From positions 1-31,243 of the IMG/VR virus record IMGVR_UViG_3300003323_000399: a stretch of DNA of 31,243 nucleotides, one strand, 5' to 3'. A model generated the notes under the pieces. The model saw nothing but the letters and a program-made list of their open reading frames with translations. It did no database searches and was not told the origin of the DNA. Shown piece by piece: positions 20,400-28,209 of this stretch. Both the position numbers and the translations under genes were made by a program. Numbering within the stretch: position 1 is the stretch's first letter; each line of letters opens with the position of its first letter. This DNA comes from a virus.

Positions 20400-20723
20400 A
20401 TGGCACAGAAAACCGAAACAGCAGCGACGCGCGATCCGCTCACCGATACGCCGGTCGCCCCTTCCGCCCCCGAAGCTCCCCCGAAGATCGTCCGCACCGA
20501 AGCGCCCCAGGCTGCGGAGCGTCCGGCCGTGTCGATCGGTCGAATTGTCCACGTGACCGATGCCGAAACGGGCAAGGTGCACCCGGCGATCGTCACGCAC
20601 GCGAATGATGACCAGTCGGTTGTCGCGACGATCTTCAAACCCAATGAGACGGTGGCCGGCGTGGGGTTCGCCCAGGCGCTCGGCAATCTGGCTCAGCGGG
20701 GGCATTGGCACTGGCCGATGTAA
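20400..20723 (+). CDS. Small conserved-type phage protein
   Basis: 107 residues from ATG 20400 with GAGG 8 bases upstream. N-terminal ~45 residues are a Thr/Pro/Ala-rich spacer. The C-terminal ~60 residues form a compact module: SIGRIVHVTDAETGKVHPAI, VTHANDDQSVVATIFKP and a closing H-W-H-W-P-M. This 'G-x-I-V-H-V...H-P-A-I-V...H-W-P' form is a frequent small phage protein coded just ahead of terminase genes, function unknown. It ends 8 bp before a degenerate palindromic site. Confidence 0.6.
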   Translation: MAQKTETAATRDPLTDTPVAPSAPEAPPKIVRTEAPQAAERPAVSIGRIVHVTDAETGKVHPAIVTHANDDQSVVATIFKPNETVAGVGFAQALGNLAQRGHWHWPM

Positions 20724-20731
20724 TTGCGTAG

Positions 20732-20747
20732 TTGACGGCGGCGGCAA
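20732..20747. promoter_or_regulatory. Degenerate palindromic site upstream of the late operon
   Basis: TTGACGGCGGCGGCAA; left half TTGACGGC intact, right half changed at two places. It is the last member of the family before the packaging genes, and none was seen in the structural region beyond. Confidence 0.4.
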
Positions 20748-20779
20748 CCTCGGGCACATTCCCTGCCCGTGCCGAACGC

Positions 20780-20788
20780 TGGTAAAAT
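20780..20788 (+). promoter_or_regulatory. Possible extended -10 promoter ahead of the terminase operon
   Basis: TGGTAAAAT gives TG, one base, then TAAAAT (5/6), the extended -10 form that can work without a good -35. Predicted start near 20795. The terminator at 20805-20836 lies only ~10 bp further on. Confidence 0.4.
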
Positions 20789-20804
20789 TTGCATCGGGGA
20801 CTGA

Positions 20805-20836
20805 AGCGCCGCCGGCCCACACCGGTGGCGCTTTTT
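20805..20836 (+). terminator. Rho-independent terminator before the terminase operon
   Basis: AGCGCCGCCGG (20805-20815), loop CCCACA, CCGGTGGCGCT (20822-20832), then TTTTT ending at 20836. The 11-bp stem has one G-T pair. It separates the early/middle rightward transcript from the packaging genes. Confidence 0.85.
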
Positions 20837-20853
20837 CGTTTCAGGGGGTCGGT

Positions 20854-21108
20854 TTGAACAGGCATACAAGGCTCGCGGCTTGTGTCATTTGCGACAAGGC
20901 CCGAGCGGGAACAGCGCTTGATGAAGATGGCTTCTGTTTCGACTGTGCGGAAGAATTTACAAGGGTTATGGCCAAGGTTAGGTGCGCTCTGCAGGGCGGC
21001 TGTAACACGAAAGTCACGTGTCTCAGCTCTAGAACGTGCGTTCAAACAGCGGCAGCGGTGCGGCTGGTGACGGACGGAGCCGCCCTAGATGGCCCGCCCA
21101 ACGATTGA
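20854..21108 (+). CDS. Probable small zinc-ribbon protein upstream of terminase
   Basis: 84 residues if read from TTG 20854, preceded by GGGGG. Residues 10-31 hold C10/C13 (A-C-V-I-C-D) and C28/C31 (F-C-F-D-C), a CxxC...CxxC ribbon. Further cysteines follow (G-G-C-N, V-T-C-L, T-C-V). The start is just past the terminator, consistent with a gene of the late operon. No ATG or GTG is available in the right place, so the start is uncertain. It overlaps the next gene by 20 bp. Family unknown. Confidence 0.5.
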   Translation: MNRHTRLAACVICDKARAGTALDEDGFCFDCAEEFTRVMAKVRCALQGGCNTKVTCLSSRTCVQTAAAVRLVTDGAALDGPPND

Positions 21109-21262
21109 GTACGCATGCGGCTGCGTCGTCACCGAGACCCACGTCGTCGCGATGTGCCTCGAACACGATCGGCAGTTGCGGGCGAAGGCGCAGGGCGAAC
21201 GGGTCAAGCTCGATACAACTAAACGCGAGCTGTTGAAGGCGATCGAGGAATTGGGGAAGTGA
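21089..21262 (+). CDS. Small Cys/His-containing phage protein
   Basis: 57 residues from ATG 21089: MARPTIEYACGCVVTETHVV, then A-M-C-L-E-H-D and a charged helix (KLDTTKRELLKAIEELGK). C10, C12, C23 with H18 and H26 could bind zinc. It overlaps the terminase small subunit gene by 4 bp (GTGA), so the two are translationally linked. Function unknown. Confidence 0.6.
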   Translation: MARPTIEYACGCVVTETHVVAMCLEHDRQLRAKAQGERVKLDTTKRELLKAIEELGK

Positions 21263-21609
21263 GCAAGGCGGGCGCACCGATCGGGAATCAGAACGCCGCA
21301 CGACGGCGGTTCCGCGACGCGCTGAACAAGGCGCTTGCGCAGTACACGAACGCGCACGTTGAAGCGCGACCGGAGTACATCTGCCAGCAGGGCGAAGCGC
21401 TCGACAAAATCGCGATGAACCTCGTACACCGCGCCGTGTACAACGACAGTGATGCGATCGAGGAAGTCGCCGACCGACTCGACGGACGGCCCGCCCAGGC
21501 CATCACAGGCGGCGAAGAGGGCGACAACCCCATCTCGGTGCTGCAGAAGATCGTTCGCGTCGTAGTGGACTCCCCAAACGCCCACGCGCCCAAGCCTGGC
21601 GCAACCTGA
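21259..21609 (+). CDS. Probable terminase small subunit
   Basis: 116 residues, GTG start overlapping the preceding stop. The N-terminus SKAGAPIGNQNAARRRFRDA is the 'G-A-P-x-G-N-x-N-A' opening seen in phage terminase small subunits and related DNA-binding proteins. The middle (ALDKIAMNLVHRAV) is helical and E-V-A-D-R-L-D-G-R-P-A-Q-A-I is another recurrent small-terminase phrase. The gene lies just before the large subunit, the normal place. It would recognise the packaging start site and recruit the large subunit. Length is short but within range. Confidence 0.72.
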   Translation: MSKAGAPIGNQNAARRRFRDALNKALAQYTNAHVEARPEYICQQGEALDKIAMNLVHRAVYNDSDAIEEVADRLDGRPAQAITGGEEGDNPISVLQKIVRVVVDSPNAHAPKPGAT

Positions 21610-21610
21610 C

Positions 21611-21739
21611 GTGAAGACGCGTCGGCATCACAACAACGACGGGCGCCGCCAGATTCGCACCGGGGGCACGCGTAAGTTCGTCAAGCGACTCGCTCGATCG
21701 CTTCGAGTGCCGATCGGCGCGAAAGACGCACGGAAGTGA
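21611..21739 (+). CDS. 42-residue basic protein between terminase subunits
   Basis: GTG 21611 to TGA 21739, overlapping the large terminase start by 4 bp (GTGA). Sequence MKTRRHHNNDGRRQIRTGGT then RKFVKRLARSLRVPIG. The pattern R-R-H-H-N-N-x-G-x-R-Q-I-x-x-G-x-T recurs in many phage genomes as a tiny gene near terminase genes, as far as I recall; role unknown. Very basic, so DNA or RNA binding is plausible. Easily missed because of its size. Confidence 0.65.
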   Translation: MKTRRHHNNDGRRQIRTGGTRKFVKRLARSLRVPIGAKDARK

Positions 21740-23127
21740 GCGCTGTCGCATCGGCGGTCGCCCGATCGCTCACCCTCGCGACCCCCCGAGTGTTCCTCCC
21801 TGCGCTGAACGGCATTCCGCCGTACCTGTACATCTTTGGCGGTCGCGGCTCGGGCAAATCCCACTTCGTCGCCGAGAAGCTGATCGAGGATTCATGCGCC
21901 GAGCCGGGCGATCAGGCAGGCGCCGGGCTGCTGACGGTGTGCATGCGCGAGGTACAGAAGGATCTAGCGCAATCAAGCAAACGACTGATCGAGGCGAAGT
22001 TGCGGCAACTCGGGCTCGGGGAGCGTGACGGGTTCAAGGTGTACGTAGATCGCATCAGAACGCCGGGCGACGGGCTGATGATCTTCAAGGGAATGAACGA
22101 CTACAACGCCGACTCGATCAAGTCGCTCGAAGGCTTCAAGCGCGGTTGGTGGGAAGAGGCACAGAGCGCCACCGCCACGTCGATGAATCAATTTAACCCG
22201 ACGCTCCGCACCGCTGGCGCACAGCGAATCTATACGTGGAACCCCACGCGCAAGGGCGCACCGATCGAGCGTTTCGGACGCGGCGAGCTGATGCAGACGG
22301 GCGCTGTGTCGATCGAGGCAAATTGGCGCGACAATCCATTCTTCCCCGACGAACTCGAACGCGAACGACTCGATTGCCTGCGCACGCAGCCCGAGATGTA
22401 CGACCACATTTGGGAAGGTGGGTACGTGCGCGTGTTGGAGGGCGCCTATTACGCGCTGTCGATCGCGCTAGCGAAGCAACAAGGGCGCATCGGGTTCGTC
22501 GCTGCCGATCCGCTGTTGAGCAAACATGCGTTCGTCGATATTGGCGGCACAGGCGCCCGAGCCGACGCGTTCGTTATTTGGGTTTGGCAGTTTGTGGGGC
22601 GAGAAATTCGCGTGCTGGATTACTACGAAGCCGTAGGCCAGCCGGTCGAAGCGCATTTGAACTGGCTGCGCAGTCGATCGTACAACCCCAATAACACGCA
22701 GATCTGGCTGCCCCATGACGGCGACACGCAAGACAAGGTCCACGATACCTCGTATGCGAAGGCGCTCGGGAAGGGCGACGGCGCGGGATACAACGTAACG
22801 GTTGTACCGAATCAGGGACGGGGCGCCGCGAAGCTGCGAATCGAGGCGGGGCGGCGACATTTCGGATCGATGCGCTTCAACTCGCCGACAGTCGCGGTCG
22901 ATTGGGAGACGACGCCGACGTGTGCCGGCGGCATGGAAGCGCTCGGCTGGTATCACGAGAAGAAAGACGAAGTGAGAGGGATCGGGCTCGGTCCCGAACA
23001 CGACTGGGCATCACACGGCGCCGACGCGTTCGGCTTAGGTGCGGTGTGCGCCGATCGAATCTTTGCGGAACAAACTAACGCGCGCCCGAGCGAATCAACC
23101 GAGGAATATAGTAATGGCTGGCGCTAG
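21736..23127 (+). CDS. terL: Terminase large subunit
   Basis: 463 residues from GTG 21736. The packaging motor: ATPase plus nuclease. Walker A GGRGSGKS (35-42); Walker B region R-G-W-W-E-E-A (136-142) with acidic E140/E141. The C-terminal nuclease domain has F-V-D-I-G-G-T (D268), then W-L-P-H-D-G-D (D328/D330) and H-D-W-A-S-H-G-A-D-A-F (D423, D430), the usual RNase H-like acidic cluster. Length is typical for P22-like and related phages. It overlaps the portal gene by 14 bp. Confidence 0.93.
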   Translation: MSAVASAVARSLTLATPRVFLPALNGIPPYLYIFGGRGSGKSHFVAEKLIEDSCAEPGDQAGAGLLTVCMREVQKDLAQSSKRLIEAKLRQLGLGERDGFKVYVDRIRTPGDGLMIFKGMNDYNADSIKSLEGFKRGWWEEAQSATATSMNQFNPTLRTAGAQRIYTWNPTRKGAPIERFGRGELMQTGAVSIEANWRDNPFFPDELERERLDCLRTQPEMYDHIWEGGYVRVLEGAYYALSIALAKQQGRIGFVAADPLLSKHAFVDIGGTGARADAFVIWVWQFVGREIRVLDYYEAVGQPVEAHLNWLRSRSYNPNNTQIWLPHDGDTQDKVHDTSYAKALGKGDGAGYNVTVVPNQGRGAAKLRIEAGRRHFGSMRFNSPTVAVDWETTPTCAGGMEALGWYHEKKDEVRGIGLGPEHDWASHGADAFGLGAVCADRIFAEQTNARPSESTEEYSNGWR

Positions 23128-25492
23128 AAACGAAATAAATCCGGTCGGCGTAGGCGACCCCTACAACAAAAAAGTGAAGCCCGAGCGCACCGAGGGCGAG
23201 AAGAACGATGCGGAACTAGTCGCGCGTGTCCGTCGTCGCAAATGCGTGATGTTCGAGCATGATCACGATAACCGCGAAGAGGCGTTGCGCGACATCAAGT
23301 TTTTGCACGTTCCTGGCTCGCAATGGGATGAACACGCGAAGGAAGCGCGTGGCGATCGACCGTGTTACGAGTTCAACGAGCTGCGGGTGAAGGCGCTGCG
23401 GGTGATCAACGACATGCGCGCCAATCGCCCGCAAGGCAAGGTGCGAGCCGTCGAAGATGGCGACGTGTCCACCGCCGAGACGCGAGAGGGGATCATTCGC
23501 AACATTTGGGCCGTGTCGAAGGGCGACACGATCACCGATTACGCGGCTGATTATCAGGTGTCGGGCGGCATGGGCGCCTGGCGCGTCGATACCGAGTGGA
23601 ACGACGACACGTCATGGAATCAGACGGTGCGGCTGCTGCCGTTCAAAAACCCATTCGTGGTGTGGGCCGATCCGGCTGCGACTGATCAGCTCAAAACCGA
23701 CGCGAATGACTGGCTGATTTCGGAGCGCATCACCAAAAAGAGCTTCGAGGAACGTTGGCCCGATCGCACGCCGGTGAGCTTCGATGAAGATCAGGAATTC
23801 GACGACAACGACGATGATTGGTACGACGCGGAAATGGTCCGCGTTTGCGAGTATTGGTGGAAGGAACCGACGCGCAAGGTTCTCGCGATGCTGTCGGACG
23901 GCGCAACGGTCGAAATCAAAGAGCAACGCGCGGGCGATACCAACGGCGTGACCATGGCGAACGGTGATCCGCTGCCCCCAGGCGTGAAGATCATGCGCCG
24001 CCGAGTCGTGAAGTCGCACAAAATTCGCATGTGCATCGTTTCGGGCAACTCGGTGCTGGAGCCGCCGACCGATTGGGCGGGCAAGTTCTTCCCGTTCGTG
24101 CAGGTGTTCGGCGAATGGCGCGTGATCGATGGCAAGGTTACTTGGCACGGGCTGACGCGCTTCAGCAAGGACGCACAGCGCCTGCAGAACTCCACCATGA
24201 CCGCAATCGCCGAGACGGTTTACACGGCGCCCCTGTCTCATTTCTGGGCCACAGAGAAGCAGGCGAAGGGCCACGTGCAGAAGTGGAAGGAAGCGCATAA
24301 AAAACTGATCCCGTATTTGCCGTACAACCCAGACCCCGAAGCCGCCGGGCCGCCCACGCGCATGGGCGCTGCCGATGTGCCGGTCGCATTGATGGAAATG
24401 CGCGGCATCTCGGCGGATCTGATGAAGGGAACAAGCGGCATCTTCGACGCGTCGATCGGTCGGCAGTCGAATGAAACGAGCGGCATCGCGATCACGCAGC
24501 GAACCCGTCAGGGCGAGATTGCCACATTCAACTACGGCGACAACATGAGCGCCGCAGTGTGCCGCACGTGGGAAATCATCGACGACCTTGTGGGGAAGAT
24601 CTACACCGCCGAGCAATCGATGCGCGTTCTCGGTGTTGATGGCGCCGAGAAATACATCGTCGCGAATCGGGTGTTCCAAAAGCCCGATGGCTCGTACGGC
24701 AAGGAAAACGATCTGTCGAAGGGTCGTTACGATGTGACGGTGACGAGTGGCCCGAGCTTTAGCACGCAACGTCAGGAAGCGGCGCAGATGTACTCCCAGA
24801 TGGGGCAGGCACTGCCGCAGGTGTGGAGCGTCGCGGGCGATCTAATCTTCAAATCGTTCGATCTGCCGTACGCGGAACAGATCGCCGAGCGCATGCGGTT
24901 GTTGCTGCCTCCGCCGATTCAGAAGCAGCTACAGGAAGGCGCGAAGTTGCCGCCGGAAGTTGCATCGGCAATGGCCCAGGCGGAACAGGCGATGCAGGCG
25001 GTTCAGCAGATGCAGGGCCAGGTGAACGACGCCATGATGAAGGCGAAGGACGAAGAGACCAGCGCCAAACAGGCAACCGCAGAATTGAAGGTGCAGCAGG
25101 CGAATTTGAAGGCTGCCGAAGCGAAGCTCGCCGAAGACGTGGCGAAATTCCAGGCGGCACAGGCCGAAGCCGCGCTCACCGCTGCGACCGCTGGAATGTC
25201 CGACGAATTCCGTCAGCAGCAGCAAGACGCGCTTGCATCGATTCAGGAACGCGCCACCGAGCTGTTCGTGCAGTACGCGGAACAACTCGCCCAGGTAAAC
25301 GCGCAGTCGGTGGCAAGCATCGCCGCGAAGCCTCGCAAGCGTGGGTTGAAGCTCACTCGCCAGGGCGATGGATCGTTCGTCGGCGAGGTGATCGATGCGC
25401 CCGAGGGCGAGGAAGAGACGCCGCCGCCCGCTGGCCCACCGCCGAGCGCTCCACCTCCGAGCGGGCCGCCGCCTGAAGCGATGGCAGCGTGA
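23114..25492 (+). CDS. Portal protein, P22-like
   Basis: 792 residues from ATG 23114 with GAGGA 9 bases before. Forms the dodecameric DNA entry ring and head-tail junction. P22-type features: N-terminal DHDNREEALRDIKFLHVPGS-QW, 'Y-E-F-N-E-L-R-V-K...V-I-N-D-M-R-A-N-R-P', VWADPAATDQ, and SIGRQSNETSGIAITQRTRQ with G-E-I-A-T-F-N-Y-G-D-N. Residues ~625-725 are a long coiled coil rich in Gln and Ala (the P22 barrel helix region). The C-terminus is Pro-rich (PPPAGPPPSAPPPSGPPPEA). It is followed by a small overlapping gene. Confidence 0.9.
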   Translation: MAGARNEINPVGVGDPYNKKVKPERTEGEKNDAELVARVRRRKCVMFEHDHDNREEALRDIKFLHVPGSQWDEHAKEARGDRPCYEFNELRVKALRVINDMRANRPQGKVRAVEDGDVSTAETREGIIRNIWAVSKGDTITDYAADYQVSGGMGAWRVDTEWNDDTSWNQTVRLLPFKNPFVVWADPAATDQLKTDANDWLISERITKKSFEERWPDRTPVSFDEDQEFDDNDDDWYDAEMVRVCEYWWKEPTRKVLAMLSDGATVEIKEQRAGDTNGVTMANGDPLPPGVKIMRRRVVKSHKIRMCIVSGNSVLEPPTDWAGKFFPFVQVFGEWRVIDGKVTWHGLTRFSKDAQRLQNSTMTAIAETVYTAPLSHFWATEKQAKGHVQKWKEAHKKLIPYLPYNPDPEAAGPPTRMGAADVPVALMEMRGISADLMKGTSGIFDASIGRQSNETSGIAITQRTRQGEIATFNYGDNMSAAVCRTWEIIDDLVGKIYTAEQSMRVLGVDGAEKYIVANRVFQKPDGSYGKENDLSKGRYDVTVTSGPSFSTQRQEAAQMYSQMGQALPQVWSVAGDLIFKSFDLPYAEQIAERMRLLLPPPIQKQLQEGAKLPPEVASAMAQAEQAMQAVQQMQGQVNDAMMKAKDEETSAKQATAELKVQQANLKAAEAKLAEDVAKFQAAQAEAALTAATAGMSDEFRQQQQDALASIQERATELFVQYAEQLAQVNAQSVASIAAKPRKRGLKLTRQGDGSFVGEVIDAPEGEEETPPPAGPPPSAPPPSGPPPEAMAA

Positions 25493-25641
25493 ACGAGCAA
25501 CGGGAAACCCTCCGGTTGAAGCGTCGAACGCTGACGCCGGAGGAAGACGAGGCGATTGCGGCGGAAATCCGCGAGTTGATGAAGCGCCAGGACGATGAAT
25601 CGGAGGCGATAGCCGCCGCTCTGTCGTCGCTGGATTTGTGA
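25489..25641 (+). CDS. Small charged helical protein after portal
   Basis: 50 residues from GTG 25489, overlapping the portal stop by 4 bp. MNEQRETLRLKRRTLTPEED then EAIAAEIRELMKRQDDESEA. A single charged helix is predicted by eye, basic at the start and acidic in the middle. No family known. The overlap and operon position support translation. It may help assembly or be a small scaffold-like partner; this is only a guess. Confidence 0.55.
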   Translation: MNEQRETLRLKRRTLTPEEDEAIAAEIRELMKRQDDESEAIAAALSSLDL

Positions 25642-25711
25642 ACCAATCGAGGCTCGCGATCGTGGCTCAACGAAGCCTCTTCCCTAACGCCACGCTTTTG
25701 GAGTACGTTAC

Positions 25712-26530
25712 ATGCCCGAGACAGTAGAAGACGGCTCGTCACCGTCAACAGGTGTAACCCCGCCGCCCGGTGGGGATGCCGCTAACCCTGGCGCGGCAGC
25801 CGCGAATCCCAATCCGAATGAAAGCGACGCCGACCGCAATTGGCGTCGGCTCCGTGAGGATGCGGATTACTGGCGCGATCGTGCTCAGCAGCTCGAAGCC
25901 GACCGCAATCGGTCCGCCTCGCAGCCCTCTAACACGACCCCGCCTGCGGCACGTGAAGAATCGACAGCGGTAAAAACGTTGGCCGATTTCAAGTTCGACG
26001 AAGTGGCATACGGCGCTTACTTGCGCGAATCGCTTCAGACCGAGACACGGGAAACCGTGCGCAAGGAACTCGAAGCCGAACGCGCAAGGCTCGCAGACAC
26101 TGCCACCCGCGCGACCTTCGAGTCACGAGCCACCGAGTTTGCCAAGTCGAACCCGGACTATGCATCCGCCGTCAGCAATCCGCGCTTTACGCAAAGCCCG
26201 ACGCTGGCCCGCGAGATCATGCGACGGGAGATGGGGCCGGCTGTAGCGTTCTACCTTTCGCAGAACTTGGGGGAGACGGCGAAGCTCAATCAGATGGCCG
26301 ATAAGGCCGATGTGCGAGAAGCGTTGATCGAAATCGAAGGGAAGTTGAAGGCGAACAAAGCAGCGGCGACGACAAACCAATTGCCGGGCGTGACTGTGCC
26401 GCCGAATCCCCCGCCGAAAATTGGCGGTGATGGCGAGTCAGGCACGAGCGGCGCGAAGGCCCCCGAGAAGATGACCGACGACGAGTGGTGGAACGCTCGG
26501 AAGCGGGCAGAACGACGGGCCAAAAAGTAA
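25712..26530 (+). CDS. Scaffolding protein
   Basis: 272 residues from ATG 25712. Highly charged, low in hydrophobics: Pro/Asn/Ala-rich first 40 residues, NWRRLREDADYWRDRAQQLE coiled coil, ESLQTETRETVRKELEAERA, and helices through ~215. C-terminal end M-T-D-D-E-W-W-N-A-R-K-R-A-E-R-R-A-K-K is a basic helix of the kind that docks scaffold to coat. Position between portal and coat is the scaffold place in P22-like phages. No sequence family is claimed. Confidence 0.75.
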   Translation: MPETVEDGSSPSTGVTPPPGGDAANPGAAAANPNPNESDADRNWRRLREDADYWRDRAQQLEADRNRSASQPSNTTPPAAREESTAVKTLADFKFDEVAYGAYLRESLQTETRETVRKELEAERARLADTATRATFESRATEFAKSNPDYASAVSNPRFTQSPTLAREIMRREMGPAVAFYLSQNLGETAKLNQMADKADVREALIEIEGKLKANKAAATTNQLPGVTVPPNPPPKIGGDGESGTSGAKAPEKMTDDEWWNARKRAERRAKK

Positions 26531-26544
26531 GAGGGTTGTAGACG

Positions 26545-27738
26545 ATGGGCACACAGGCACTCACTCACCAGATGATCGCGCGCGAAGCTGCGGCCATGCT
26601 GGTGGAAGAAAACACGGTCGTGTCGAATATCAACACCGACCGCGAGGAAGAGTTCGGCGAAGCCGTCAACGGTTACAAGAAAGGCGACTCAGTCAAGATC
26701 AAAGTTCCGCCGGTGCCCGTCGTCTATGACGGCGCAACGTTCGCGGCTGGTGGCGCTGCGCCGTCGCTGCAGGAAGGTTCGGTAACTCTGCAGCTCACGA
26801 CGCAGAAGCACGTTGCGCTCACCTTCACCGCGAAGGAAAAGAAACTCGATTTGACCGACTTCAAGGAACGCTATCTGCGCCCTGCGATGAACTCACTCGG
26901 CGCGGTGGTCAATGCGGATCTGTTGACGCAGTTCAAGAACCTGACGCCGAACGCGATTCAGCTCACCGCCACGCCGCGCACCGACTGGCGCAACGCATGC
27001 TCGGTGCTGAATCGTTTCCTCGCTCCGCCCGATCAGCGCTCGGCGCACATCACGTCGAACGTCAACTCGGCGATGGGCGAGCAGAACGCTACGCTGTTTC
27101 ACGACAGCAAAGAGATTCGCGGCGAGTTCAACGACAACGCCGTCGGCCGCTTCGCCGGGTTCGACTTCTACGAACAGCAGTCGAACCCGGTGCATGTGAA
27201 CGGCGCGGGCGCCGGTTACGTGATGAACGGTGCGGGTGTCGATGGCGCTTCGCAGCTCGCGGTGACGACCGGCACGGGAGCGATCAACAAAGGAACGATC
27301 ATCACCGTTGCGAACGTCTTCGCGGTGCATCCGCTGACGGGCGTCACGAACGGGCAGCTTCGACAGTTCGTCGTTACGGCGGACTATGCAGGCGGCGCCG
27401 GCAACATCCAGATCTACCCGGCGTTGAATCTGACGACTGCGAACAAGGTCGGCAACATCAACGCATTGCCGGCGAACGGTGCGAACGTGACGCTGTTGGC
27501 GAACGCGGCGGGCAAGGCGACGAACCTCGGGTTCCATCGCAATGCGTACGCTGCGGCATTCGCGCCGCTGCCGGTCCTGGCATCGTGCGAAGGCTATACG
27601 GCGACGGTGAAGGGCGTTTCGGTTCGCGTGATGACCTTCGGCGACGGCAAGAGCGATACAGAGTCCACCCGCGTGGACGTGCTGTATGGCTATTGCGCGC
27701 CGCGCCCGGATCACGCAGTACGCGGGATCGAGGCGTAA
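26545..27738 (+). CDS. Major coat protein, P22-like
   Basis: 397 residues from ATG 26545. Forms the icosahedral shell (HK97 fold). N-terminal ALTHQMIAREAAAMLVEENT, VVSNINTDREEEFG, then K-G-D-S-V-K-I-K-V-P-P, T-L-Q-L-T-T-Q-K-H-V-A-L-T-F-T, 'LRPAMNSLGAVVNADLL' and F-A-G-F-D-F-Y-E-Q-Q-S-N-P. These are typical of the P22 coat family. Residues ~225-320 (VTTGTGAINKGTIITVANVF...AGGAGNIQIYPALN) correspond in place to the extra beta-barrel insertion domain of P22 coat. A hairpin follows the gene. Confidence 0.9.
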   Translation: MGTQALTHQMIAREAAAMLVEENTVVSNINTDREEEFGEAVNGYKKGDSVKIKVPPVPVVYDGATFAAGGAAPSLQEGSVTLQLTTQKHVALTFTAKEKKLDLTDFKERYLRPAMNSLGAVVNADLLTQFKNLTPNAIQLTATPRTDWRNACSVLNRFLAPPDQRSAHITSNVNSAMGEQNATLFHDSKEIRGEFNDNAVGRFAGFDFYEQQSNPVHVNGAGAGYVMNGAGVDGASQLAVTTGTGAINKGTIITVANVFAVHPLTGVTNGQLRQFVVTADYAGGAGNIQIYPALNLTTANKVGNINALPANGANVTLLANAAGKATNLGFHRNAYAAAFAPLPVLASCEGYTATVKGVSVRVMTFGDGKSDTESTRVDVLYGYCAPRPDHAVRGIEA

Positions 27739-27753
27739 CGCTTCGGCGTACAT

Positions 27754-27784
27754 GGCGCGCGGCGCTTCACCGTCGCGCGCCTTT
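27754..27784 (+). terminator. Hairpin after coat gene, possible partial terminator
   Basis: GGCGCGCG (27754-27761) and CGCGCGCC (27774-27781) form a perfect 8-bp stem with a 12-base loop, followed by only TTT. Weak T-run suggests partial termination or RNA stabilisation, which would lower expression of the genes after coat. Confidence 0.55.
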
Positions 27785-27810
27785 CCTCTCACCGCTGGAG
27801 CCTGTATCGC

Positions 27811-28209
27811 ATGAAATACATTGAGCTGATTACCGACGCTTACAGGCTCCGCAACGTTATCGACGAATACGAGACGCCTTCGCCCGAGCAAGGCTTGTTC
27901 GCGCTGCGCAAGCTGAATCAGATGTGCGCGGTGTGGAAGGCGACCGGCGTCGATGTGCAGTATTTCCCCACCGACAACGTGCAAGACACGCTCACGATCC
28001 CCGATTGGGCGGAAATGGGCGTAACGGCGTCGCTCGCTATCGCCATCGCTGCGGGCGCGGCGATCACACCCGAGCTTGAAAAGATGCACGAAGACGGCAT
28101 GCGCGCGATCAATAACAAGACGATCGGCGCCGAACTCGGCGAGGAAGTCTCGACGGCGCTCCCGTGCGCTGAGGGCCAGCGGCCGAAGGGCGATTTCCGC
28201 TATGGGTAA
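27811..28209 (+). CDS. Head-tail connector, P22 gp4-like
   Basis: 132 residues from ATG 27811. Helical opening MKYIELITDAYRLRNVIDEY, then ALRKLNQMCAVWKATGVDV and D-T-L-T-I-P-D-W-A-E-M-G-V, A-S-L-A-I-A-I-A-A-G. The form and location match tail accessory factors of the gp4 type, which bind below the portal and close the DNA channel. Overlaps the next gene by 8 bp. Length is a little shorter than P22 gp4. Confidence 0.75.
   Translation: MKYIELITDAYRLRNVIDEYETPSPEQGLFALRKLNQMCAVWKATGVDVQYFPTDNVQDTLTIPDWAEMGVTASLAIAIAAGAAITPELEKMHEDGMRAINNKTIGAELGEEVSTALPCAEGQRPKGDFRYG

Noticed and set aside
23612-24769. Long leftward open frame of 385 codons
   Set aside because: It lies wholly opposite the well-supported portal gene and its product is a His/Arg-rich shadow with no recognisable domain.
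25642-25711. Promoter or terminator before the scaffold gene
   Set aside because: A weak GAGGCT/AGCCTC pairing is present but there is no T-run and no clear -35/-10 pair.
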